A stretch of DNA of 64,000 bases from Aphanomyces cochlioides (lineage: Eukaryota > Oomycota > Saprolegniomycetes > Saprolegniales > Verrucalvaceae). The notes below the pieces were generated by a model, which searched no databases, was not told the DNA's origin, and saw nothing but the letters and a program-made list of their open reading frames with translations. Numbering within the stretch: position 1 is the stretch's first letter; each line of letters opens with the position of its first letter. Shown one piece after another: positions 54,415 to 64,000 of this stretch. Where the stretch lies: positions 496,001 through 560,000 of the forward strand of contig JAHQRK010000014.1 in NCBI GenBank assembly GCA_019828595.1, given 5' to 3'. The translations under genes and the position numbers were made by a program.

Positions 54415-55416
54415 TCAAGCAGCTCGTTGAGCAACTAGCTTTCGTTGAATGTTCTCTTCCAGGACGCGAATGTCGGCCATCGTGAGTCCATTCCACTTGT
54501 GCGACAGACACTGAGCCTACAAATGCATTCAATATCAACATCGACCAAAGTTGTCTACCTGACGAAGACTCAAGTGAAACAGACGGCGCTGGCGGTCGCA
54601 AATAGCTTTCTCGACGCGATTTTGAAAGCCCCAGTAGTCAAATTGCACACGCACGAGCTTGTGGCAAGTCATGACAGGTTGGAGCTTGTGTTCCCAGCCT
54701 GGCATCAATGGGCCACGGCCAGTTTTCGGACAGACATACTCGGCGGGATTGAATTCTAAGGATTGTGGAGTCGGGGTCTCATTTGGCAATGGCGATTCGA
54801 TGCGAATGCTAGCACACATGTGAGCTCATCACATTCGACGCCGTATACGTACTATTCAACAGAGCGTTGTGCCAACTCTTTGGCAGAGAGATGCAACTCA
54901 TTCTCTGCAAGGAAAGCGTCATTGAACCACCATGACTCGTCGACTTACCGCCGTCTCCAGGGCCGGCCACGTGCATCGATTCGATCGAGATGAAGAATTT
55001 GTGCTTGGAGAGGTATCCGTTTGTGATGACAGTGAGGCAATGGGGGTATGCATTCCATGCTTCTTCAATCAAGACCATGCTGTCTTCAGGACAACTACAA
55101 AAATGGAATCCGTGAGTTGAACCGTCGTTCATGTCGAGGGAGCGTACATGGCGCTGATGTATGGTGGAATGTGTGACTTGACGTGGTAGTGCTTGAGCGT
55201 GTATTGGCCTTTGTTGCGTGGGATTTTGCACTGCGAGATGGGCGAGATGTCGCCGAGTTGGCCATTCGTGTTGTCGTACGGTTCGTTCTTGAGGATCTCG
55301 ACACCTTCGCCACCCTTCGTGTTCTTCTCACTTGCGTCAACGACCATATAAAGCTGCGCAACTTGGAACTCCTCGACGGTCATATGCATCGGCACGCGGA
55401 ATTCATGGATCAACAT
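54415..55416 (-). CDS. Phosphatidylinositol transfer protein, intact copy
   Basis: The minus-strand ATG at 55416 starts LIHEFRVPMHMTVEEFQVAQ, then LYMVVDASEKNT, EGVEILKNEPYDN, the gapped KCKIPRNKGQYTLK-type segment and YHVKSHIPPYI. Later exons give EEAWNAYPHCLTVITNGYL, KHKFFISIESMHV, CPKTGRGPLMPGWE, KLVRVQFDYWGFQNRVEKAI and WNGLTMADIRVLEE, ending at 54415. This is the classic single-domain PITP order. The fold carries one PI or PC between membranes. Short introns are present. It forms a direct tandem with the copy at 56458-57207. Confidence 0.9.
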
Positions 55417-56457
55417 GGTCGACGCCTACTCTCGCGTTTGGAAAAATGGAGATGCGAGCTCGTGCCTGTTCGTCAAAGTGCGATAAATGCACCGACTTCT
55501 ACTCACCAACCTCACAAATATCAACTGTCTCGCCATTTTTGTATGGTTCTACTATGGAAACCGAATATCTCACCATTTTCACTTCAAGGTGGACAACGCC
55601 GCACTCCAAGAGCGCCAAGTCGGTAGCAGGAAGGCTTGCTTGCCCCATGATGAGACTAGAGCTCCAGGAAACGAAGACACAGCATGATGACGATGTTGGG
55701 AAGCTGCAGATCTCTAGATTGGTTTTGGTCGGCTGGCGCATTTCGCGTTGTTTTCCATGAAGCTTGTCTTGCGATCATCTCCTCATTACATTCGCGAGCG
55801 ACATGACGTCGCAAGAAGAACAGCATTCAAGTGAGAATGCTGCACACGCTGCCAACGATACTGTGTAAATGTGTCGTCAACTTCAAGTGTTTCACGCGCT
55901 CACAGTGATCGCCACGAGCTTCCACCTGAACTGTCGTCCGCTGTCGCTGTCTTCTTCATGGCAGACCAAAGGATTGAGGCGATTCCTGCTTGAATATATG
56001 CCCCAACTCGACGACCCACTTGATTCCAGACAAGATGCTTCTTTCCCATGAATGGCATTCGTCGGTCAGTCTCGTCGAGTGCCGTTTATTCATGCCTTAG
56101 CAACATCAAAACGAGCTCCGTTTCAAATAAAAGCAACACGCTCTAGTTCCAAGCCAACTTTGATTCCACGTCATGAGAGAGACTGTAGTGGAAGGAAGCT
56201 CTGGCCGGGGGATCCTACGGCGTTTATCGTGTGATCATGGCAGTGATCGAAGATGGTCGCTTTGGTGGGATATTCCAAAAGTCGTCATCATTAAGTTCGG
56301 TTTCTCTGCCAAGCATTGAATCTCGGGCATCTCCATGTCCATCTCTGGACGAAGAGTCGACGGAAGTGTGCATCCACGAGCAACGAGAGAGGGTGGATGC
56401 AATTCAGGTGGTTTTGATGTATATATACTTGTGTGTGTGGGGGGGTGTCTATTGTTT
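55417..56457. other. Spacer between tandem PITP copies
   Basis: Scattered short frames without known motifs. A long GT/G stretch (GTGTGTGTGGGGGGG) is at 56431-56446. It must contain the promoter of the intact PITP. Confidence 0.45.
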
Positions 56458-57207
56458 CTATGCCGTCGCGCCTTGCTGTTTGGCTTCGAGCTCTCGGATG
56501 TCGTCCAAGGTCAAGCCGTACCATTGATCTATGAGGCAAAAGGCGCGGCGAGACGATTGTGGAAAACCTTGAGATGTTGCTCGCGGATCGCATTCTCCAT
56601 TGTGCCTTGGAACCCGACGTAGTCGAATTGGACACGCAGCAGCTTGTTGCACGTGATGATGGGTGTTTTGCGCGATTCCCAACCTTTTGACAACAGCCCC
56701 CGACCGGTCTTGGGGCATTTGTACGTGGAAGGATGCACGTCGGATGGAGTAGACGGTTGCTTGGGCAAGTTATTCTCAATGCGGATCACCTGCACGGATC
56801 GACGCTCCAAGTCTTCTTGCGAAAGATGGAGCGCATTCTCCTCGGTGCAGTTGCCTGGCAAATAGGCCGACTCACATGCGATGAAGAACTTGTGCTTGAG
56901 GAAGTACGTGCTCGTGATGTAGGTAAAGCACGTCGGGAACGCGTTCCATGCTTCAACAATCGTGAGGCTTCCCTTTGGAAACAACACGGCAAGATAGGGG
57001 GGCACTTCCGCGAGCCTTGAGCGTGTATTGCCCCTTGTTGCGTGGAATGCGGCACTTGGAGAGCGGGGACATGTCGCCCAATTGACCTTGTGTGTTGTCA
57101 TACGGCTCGTTCTTGAGCACTTCAATCGATTGCGTTCCTCGCGACCGGTCGTTCTTGCAATCGAGAACGACATAAAGCTCGGCGATTTGAAACTCGTGGA
57201 TGAGCAT
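56458..57207 (-). pseudogene. PITP paralog with a frame break, likely decayed
   Basis: ATG at 57207 (MLIHEFQIAELYVVLD). It matches the intact neighbour (NEPYDNTQGQLGDMSPLSKC, RIPRNKGQYTLK, VEAWNAFPTCFTYI, LKHKFFIACES, CPKTGRGLLSKGWES, QFDYVGFQGTMENAI, DDIRELEAKQQ). Two losses stand out. About 11 codons are missing after HEF. After QYTLK a small deletion removes several codons and shifts the frame before VPPYLAVLFP. Either it is a pseudogene, or I have missed a non-standard intron. Otherwise the sequence stays well conserved, so decay may be recent. Confidence 0.75.
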
Positions 57208-57260
57208 GGCTGTGGGAATACGTGCTGGAGATCGAGTGGAATCGAGAATGCACTCGGCAC

Positions 57261-58490
57261 CGCTTCACAAGTCGTGAGAATCTTTCCTTGAATCTGACAG
57301 CGTCGAGCCGCACCTTAGCCAAATGTTGAAGCGCACATTAGCCGCCCCGGTCATACAGACGCCAAGTACATGGTTACGCGATTGACTTCAAGTGCTGGAC
57401 TTAAACGGAAGCAGACGTGGTTGTTGAAGAGCCACGCCGCGTGCCGCACTGCTCGTTTCAGTATGAAACGGAATCTCAAAGATATGGTCAAAGGCATGGC
57501 GTCGTATCCATGACGAGTTTGTCCATCGTATGGGCCGCCTGGATTTGTATGCTGTAGACAGTCTCGATTTCATTGACCTTCCAGGAGAGGCACGTCCTCC
57601 AGCGAGGGAAGTCGTTTGTTCGTTGAACGTCGTCGTCGCCATACAGAGAGGCGGAGTGTCCACACTTTGGTTACATTGAGATGAATCTACACTCAGTGCG
57701 CACGTTGTTACTTTTGAATTGATGAGCAATTTCATCGAGGTGGACTCTTGCTCGATTCACAACCACGGACTTGATCTTGTCTGCAGCTCTTTAGGATGAA
57801 GGAGAGGAAGTTCGACTTTAAGTTGAAGCTCAAGCACTTGACGTTCGTCGAGGATCTCGGGCACGTTCATGAGGTTGGCAACGCTCAATGTTTCTTTGCT
57901 CGGTACGCATTCTTGGCCATCGTGTGTGTCGTCATTGGAGTTGGCAACTTTGCAATTACAGGGCTAATTGCAGCCGTCAGGAAAGCTGTCGAGCTATTGC
58001 GTTCACACTTAACTAACTGGAGAGTTTGGCTAGAAGTCAAGCAAAGACGAGCGCTTAGCTGTCGCGAAGGTGCTAAAACAATCGCAGTCGTCGTTGCCAC
58101 TGCAGCTACACTTAACATTTCATTCCAAATCGCAAGACACGTTGAGCAACCCTTTCGACTGAGCTTATGAGGCTTTAAAACCGGAGGAACATACATAGTG
58201 GCCGAAGGGAACATTCTCCATTGAGCGTTTCATTCTGTCGTCCTCCAGAACCAGGCTATGCCAGCTATGAAGGCGCAGCTAGAGTCAGCCGCTCTGTCCA
58301 TTGTGAGACTTGCCAGTTTGTGTCAAACTTGTCAGAGATGATAGATCTCATCTGATTGGCTAATTCAATGTAATAATCGCATTGATTGGTCAATGGAAAA
58401 CCTTGATAGAAGATCCTTTGTTCTTGTATCAAGAGCCAATCCAAACCCGATAAATATTAGACGACTGACTTGCAGCTTTGGAGGACAAAG
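57261..58490. other. Intergenic 1.2 kb, one possible C2-like fragment
   Basis: At 57796 on the plus strand an ATG opens MKERKFDFKLKLKHLTFVED, reminiscent of the start of NT-C2 domains. The following sequence does not continue the domain in any clear frame, so I do not call a gene. Minus frames at 57388-57735 have no known motif. ATTGGCT boxes (58355 and 58384) lie upstream of HID1. Confidence 0.4.
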
Positions 58491-61194
58491 ATGGGGAACA
58501 GCGATTCCAAGAGCAAATTCCGCGAGTCGGTGTACAAGCTGAGCAATCAAGAAGTGTCGAGCCGACAGCTTGACTTCTGGGATAAGCTATGGAAAATCCC
58601 AACCACTGCGGAAGAAATCTTCACGCTCATCCAACCCGACGACATTCGCATGTTGCGCCAAAATCAACAGCAGAACCTCAGCACAATGCTGACCCAAGCG
58701 ATCTCCCAATTGCACCAGATCGTTGCCACACCACTGCCAAAGTATTATCCGCAAGCGGTCAATTGCATCCGAGTTCTCACGAGAGTTATGCCGTTCATCC
58801 TTGAGGTGATTTTCTCTTGACCGTATAGGAACCGAAGCTGTACGTTCTAGGACCGCTCGGATGAATTTGTCCAGCAGCTACTATGGGGACCTCCCCCGAC
58901 GACAGCGGCCGAAGAAGTTGTTGCGGAGAACGCAAATGCCTCCGAGGACAGCAATTCTCAACTCAGTTTGGCCCAAAGGCTCATCGATGCTACCATGGGT
59001 CTACTCTTTCTCCCAGACTTCACGGTACGTACTACTTCGCTATTTTAGCTCAAGCGATGAGTTTAGGTATCTGCTGGAGCGTACAAGGCGTACCGAGAAC
59101 AAATCTCTCCAGGCGCTAAAGTGTACCCAGCGCTCTTGTGGTACAATGGAGTTGGGTATCCTGATGCGTCTGCCGTTACGACTGTTCAGTACGATAAGAA
59201 CCGCAAAGAAGTTCTGAAGTTGTTGCTTACATGCTTTTCTGGCATTTTATATCACACTGCAGGTATGTTATTCGATGTATTGACTTTTTAAACTTCCCAT
59301 AGACTCTTGCGATTCATACGTCGATCCATTCTTGGCGTATGCAACTCGTGCTGACACCCCGTTTGCACCTACCCTCTTTTATTCTTTAATCAACGTCACA
59401 CTCTTGTACGATCCAGTCGGTTGGGGCGTTCCCTATGCTGGTTCAATTGTTGCTGATGAACGAGAACATCTCGTGGATATTTCTATCCAGGTTGGTGTTA
59501 TTCTAAGCTATTCCTCGGGTATTGACTGCTGGTTTAGGTCCTACTGGTGCTCTTAGACTTTGGAGCTCCTGCCATCAAACGTGAAGATGACAATGATGCT
59601 TCCGTCACGACATTTGAATCAACCAACAAGTATCGGGAGCTTCTATCATCAATTCAGCGAGAGTATGTCCCTTACTTCTCTTGCATGCTGAGTGTCATTG
59701 TATCTGCAGGGAAGATTTCGAGCTGCTCTTTAATGGCTTGGCCAAGTTACTCAACAACTACCACCAGTCGATGAATACGCTATTGCCAAATTCGATCAAA
59801 CAGATCAAATGCCATCAAGTCTGCCTTCACTCTTTCGTTCTCAGATAATTTTGTCTTCTTCTTAGGAATTGCTCGTGCTCTTGTGGAAGCTCCTGGACGA
59901 AAACAAAGCATTCCTTCATTACACACTCAAACGCGCCGATATGAATCGTATTGTCGTACCGCTCCTCTTCCTCATGTACGAAGGACGCAAGGAACCATCA
60001 AAGGTAGACTTATGAATTATATTTTCTTCTGACATTGGCTAGGTTGGCATGATTCACATATGCACGTTCATACTACTCCTCCTGAGTGGAGAACGTGACT
60101 TTGCCGTGAATTTGAACAAGTCGTTTGATTTGAAATTGCCATTGGATTTGCCTCCATTCAATGGCAATCACGCCGATTTGCTTATCGTGTGCCTCCACAA
60201 AGTCATCGTGAATGGTTACGAGAAGCTCAATTCTGTCTACAATTGCTTCCTCACGATCATTTCGAACATTTCGCCATACATAAAGAAGCTCAACATGGTC
60301 TCCAGTGTGCGACTTCTTCGCCTCTTCAAGCTCTTCTCCCAGCCACGATATCTCTTTGACAATGAGGCCAATCATCACTTGGTCTTCTTTCTCCTTGACA
60401 CGTTCAACAACTTGATACAATATCAATACGAAGGTAATTTATCTCCATTGATGCCATACAGTTCCCGACTGATATGACCATAGGCAACGAGCAATTGGTC
60501 TACGCCATGGTTCAAAACAAGGACCTTTTCCAGAAGCTCAATACTCTCTCTATGCCCACCGTCACCCCGCCTGCCGTAACTACTCCAAAACCTGAACACC
60601 ACGACAGCCTAGATGACGTGGATGTTGTCCCATCAGTTGCAGCACTTACAGCACTCAACGATGCCCCAATTGACGAAGAAGAACAGACGGCACCAGCTCC
60701 AATCCCGGTGAAGTTTACCCCGACGGAAGAATGGCTCCAGAGTTGGAAGAAGAAGCTTCCTATCAACACGTCGTTGCGCTTGCTTCAATACCTGGTACCG
60801 CAGGTATGAGATGATATATGCGAGAATGGGCATATTTTGACGAAATCTTTGATTTAGCTTGAAGATGCATGTGAACGAGCAGGTGGAAGTTTGGATGAGA
60901 CGGCTATGCTTGTATTCTTGCGTAGCACGACGATGGTAGAAGTGAAGCATACGATGGTGGCTCAAGTTGACGTGTTTTTAGGTCGGTTTGTTGCCAGTGC
61001 CTCATGCTATTGTCATTCGTAAGTACCAAACGAATCAGTTCACGAATTTATGGTTCACGACATTTACGTGGGGGGTCATTTTCCTTCGCAACCAAGGTAA
61101 AAGTTCTGAGAGTCAATGACTCATTGTCATGTGTGTAGTATTTCCTCTCTTTGACGGTTCCTCCATCACGCTCTTCACGATCAATGTTCTGTAA
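58491..61194 (+). CDS. HID1: HID1 homolog, Golgi/dense-core trafficking protein
   Basis: ATG at 58491. MGNSDSKSKFRESVYKL with Gly2 fits N-myristoylation as in HID1. Exons joined by introns of about 35-50 nt give FWDKLWKIPTTAEEIFTLI, CIRVLTRVMPFILE, LIDATMGLLFLPDFT, VYPALLWYNGVGYP, LYSLINVTLLYDP-like segments, SGERDFAVNLNKSF, VSSVRLLRLFKLFSQPRYLF and GVIFLRN before the C-terminal stop at 61194. The order matches HID1 (Dymeclin-related helical protein), a peripheral trans-Golgi protein needed for secretory cargo sorting and acidification. A Pro/Asp-rich loop near 60560-60700 is poorly conserved, as is usual for the family. Confidence 0.88.
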
Positions 61195-61703
61195 TATTGA
61201 GGTATAATGTGCACTTCATGTACGGTCGCTGAAGACCGACTTCGTTTCATGCAAGCGGATTGCACGCCTCATGATATTTAAAAAATGTCCTTTTGGTCAC
61301 GAGTTTGTATTCCTTATCGCAAGCCGACAAGTTGTCAGCTCTCCACTCCATAATCAAGTGGTTGAACCAATAACTGCCATTACGTTCAATAGCACATCAG
61401 GGATGCAATGCTATGAGAGTACTTAGTAGCGAACATTAATCTATAAAGAAGTAGAAAGAATCATCAGAGCTGTCTCCCATGAAGGGGTTTCTCCTCAATC
61501 GCATTCAGAGCAGATCTTGGTTTTTAGCTGCATCACTTGACTCTTTGTCTGTCCTTGCAAATTCGAAAGTGGAAATCCGTGGAGCCAACGATTCAAAATT
61601 AGATTTTGACACTTTTTACGAGTATTTTTAAGCCTTTTTACGAACTTAATACATTAAATACGCTGGCGCACTTAACAATCTTCCCGCGCTTGAGCATTTG
61701 AAG
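61195..61703. other. Intergenic 0.5 kb between HID1 and FANCI
   Basis: No gene or repeat seen. It is AT-rich from 61600 and probably holds the HID1 polyadenylation region and FANCI promoter. Confidence 0.45.
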
Positions 61704-64000
61704 ATGGATCCGCGCATCCAGCAGGTCGTGGCGCAGCAGCGCCAGTTAAGTCGACAAGTTAACATGTATGAATGGGGTTCAAAAAGAGAAGATGTCATTG
61801 AAGATGTGGATATGATGCCGAGCCAAGCAATTCGTGACACGGTGGAAGAATTGGACAATGCGACGATCTATCGAGCGATTGCTACTTTGCATTCAGCTGA
61901 AGATTTGATGGATCTCTTGGACTTGGTTAAAGGCACATTTCGAGGATCGACTAGAGGTCTAGCACCAGTCAATGACAGTGCGAAATTGGAACTTCGACGG
62001 AGGAATTTGTTTCTGGAACTCTTGAAAGTCATGATGCAAAGTCATATAAAGCAAGAAGAAAAGCACAACATCTTTTGCACGCAACTCGTCGAGATTTTGC
62101 GAAGAGAAATTGATATTCTTGACATGACAAGCCTTCCATTGCTTATCGAGCATATATTACACTCAGTTGAACAAGCTTATCGTAACCAAGAAGAAAACCA
62201 AGAAATGATTCCAATACCAATACCCTCAGTTGAATTACTCCCCCATTTACTTGGCCGCATGCTTTGCTTTGCCCACGCAGTTTTACCTCCAGCTACTGTA
62301 TCCAACTGGGATTTCAACGAAGGCGATCCGTGGACAGGTACAATGTTGAACGTTCGAGTCCTGATTAAATTTGTTTTGCAGGTAGCATCTATGTAGGAAA
62401 AGCGCTTGATCGACTAATGAAAGCTCGGTGGCCACAGCAATTTATCAATCAAGTATGAAAAGATTGTCGTTGTTTCGTAATAACTCCGTGCGGTGTAGAT
62501 GGTTGTGATATTTCGCGAAGTTCCGTTGTCGACAGAGCAACAAGCGCAAATGTGTAGAAAATTTCTCGCTCAAGTCGAGGTGGAAATGTCGCCATCATAT
62601 CCGGAAGCGCAACCAGACTATGCTGTATTGCCCACTCTACTGCATCAGCTGCAACTGTTTGTCCAGAATGCTTCAAAGAGCCTAAAATATGAAGTTGTAA
62701 GCTGTTGGATGCATTACTTGCTCGAGTTAGCAAAAGAAGCTGACCGAGTAGACGCCCCAGCTCGTCAGTTCTCCAAGAGTCAATATGGTGCTCAAGAATT
62801 GCGTGCGATTCAAGCAACAATGCTCTATCAACTTGACAAATTGCTCCACCAAGACGACTCATTGGGAGCTCTACTCTTGGACCAAATTCAGTCACGTGAG
62901 TGGACGTCCACACATATATCTGTCCTATTTATTCTGCGAAACCATTCGAAACACCAAACGGCAGTCGACAAGCTGTTGCTCGAATTCATTGGGAAACGAG
63001 ATAAAGGTATCAATGTGAAGTTTCTCATAAGGTCAATATTTTAGTAGATGACGCCTTGCCAATGTTTTTGTCCGTCACGTCGTCGTCAGGGCGAGGCCAA
63101 ATGGAATCTCTTGTGGTTAGTGCAGTTCAAGTTGGATTTGCTTTTCTTGCCTCGGGGGTGAAAAATGTTGCCGAAGTTGGTGTTGATATGATCCGCCATA
63201 CGTTTCATCAGCACGCCTTTGCTCGAGCCTCAGTCATCGATATGGTTGTCAACTTGCTGCTCATTACAAAACAAGCAGCTGCTGGGCACTCTATCCTTGA
63301 GTTAGCGCATATCAAGCTCCTTGCCACTCTTGTCGAAAGCTGCCTGTTGGATTTTGACCATACTCTTTTGGAACGAGTGCGTGAATTGATTGAGTATTTG
63401 CCTGAATTCCCCCTCGTTGTTGCGGTATCCCTTCTGGCTGCCCTTGCACAAGTTTTACGACAAAAAATGCATCTACGGAATGCCCTTATTTTGACAATGC
63501 GGAAAGCCATGTTTAAACGTGGGGCGTCTGCACGCATCGTTGCAATCCACGGCCTGTGCGCGGTTTTAGAATGCGCAATGCATGCCAACAACGCCAAGCC
63601 AATCTATTTCACCCAGCGATACAAATCTGCACATCATGCTAGTCAAGTCATTATGAGCCAGTCGCAATCTGTAGTCCAAATGGATAGCCAGGATGTCGAA
63701 CAAGGCAATGTCGTCAGTGTGTTCCGGCAATTTGCCTCTCTCTTCCGCAAAGCCTTGACCTGCCAGCGGTCAGTTCGCGAAGCTTTGTACATTCAACTGA
63801 AGCTCGTCGTCAAACAATGCCCCGATCTTCGAAATAGTGTTCTCGAACTCCTGTGGCCACATATGAAAGAAGTTATTGAACCAAACGAAGCACTGAGTCC
63901 ACCTGTATATCTAAAGGACGATGATGCAATTCCTCTCCTTCTCGACACTCTGTTAGCTTGCGAAGCACCATTTGTACCACCGCTGATGGAACGCATGAAG
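61704..64000 (+). CDS. FANCI: Fanconi anemia protein FANCI, 5' part
   Basis: ATG at 61704; the gene runs off the window end. It is an all-helical solenoid. Segments follow FANCI order: RRRNLFLELLKVMM, SVELLPHLLGRML, KARWPQQFINQMVVIFREVP, CQRFL/RKFLAQVEVEM, YGAQELRAIQATMLYQ, LITKQAAAGHSI, LRNALILTMRKAMFKRGASA and VSVFRQFASLFRKAL. Three introns of about 35-50 nt were placed (at about 62336, 62452 and 63007). FANCI pairs with FANCD2, is mono-ubiquitinated and clamps DNA at interstrand crosslinks. The ubiquitinated Lys in the family lies near residue 520; at this point the sequence is not clear enough for me to assign it. Confidence 0.82.

Noticed and set aside
57796..58170. 124-codon plus ORF with NT-C2-like start
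   Set aside because: Only the first 20 or so residues resemble the domain and the rest does not continue it; kept as a note, not a gene.

Overview
The window is nuclear DNA of a eukaryotic microbe, most likely an oomycete (Stramenopiles), probably near Saprolegniales. The support is: very short GT-AG introns (mostly about 35-55 nt), flagellate genes (kinesin-II, alpha-tubulin acetyltransferase), an oomycete-type C-Y-G-K-C small protein at 9153-9734, and dense TA-targeting DDE transposons. The assignment to an order is inference. No rRNA, tRNA or CRISPR was found.

Layout. 1-2.3 kb: a doubtful minus ORF and a TAZ-finger/PWWP nuclear protein. 2.46-5.42 kb: a complete two-gene DD34E transposon (element 1). 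5.5-27.1 kb: a compact host block with an F-box protein, PhoD-like phosphatase, kinesin, YebC/TACO1, alpha-tubulin acetyltransferase, Tat-SF1-like splicing factor, low-complexity and PP1-docking-like proteins, a CUE-domain protein, kinesin-II and a small secreted protein. 27.3-37.5 kb: two inverted paralogous glycosyltransferase genes. A Copia-type LTR retrotransposon sits in the 5' part of the first, and that Copia carries a Tc1-like transposon inside its reverse transcriptase. 38.8-42 kb: a frame-broken ORF and a cytochrome P450. 42.3-47.4 kb: a transposon nest with a short derivative, a second two-gene DD34E element (element 2) containing a MITE within a MITE, and a plant-type mariner abutting its end. 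48.7-64 kb: an OCRL/INPP5B-like 5-phosphatase, the HemK2 methyltransferase, a membrane RING protein, two tandem phosphatidylinositol-transfer proteins (one decayed), HID1 and a partial FANCI.

Themes. Three microtubule genes lie within 16 kb. Three phosphoinositide genes lie within 9 kb. The most novel signal is the two-gene transposon. Elements 1 and 2 have clearly diverged transposases and unrelated-looking terminal repeats, yet both carry the same accessory ORF (about 330-370 aa) tail-to-tail with the transposase, with shared motifs. This suggests a transposon lineage with a selected partner protein of unknown function. A second strong signal is a nearly identical 1-kb tract between the inverted glycosyltransferase paralogs, bounded by diverged sequence, as gene conversion would leave.
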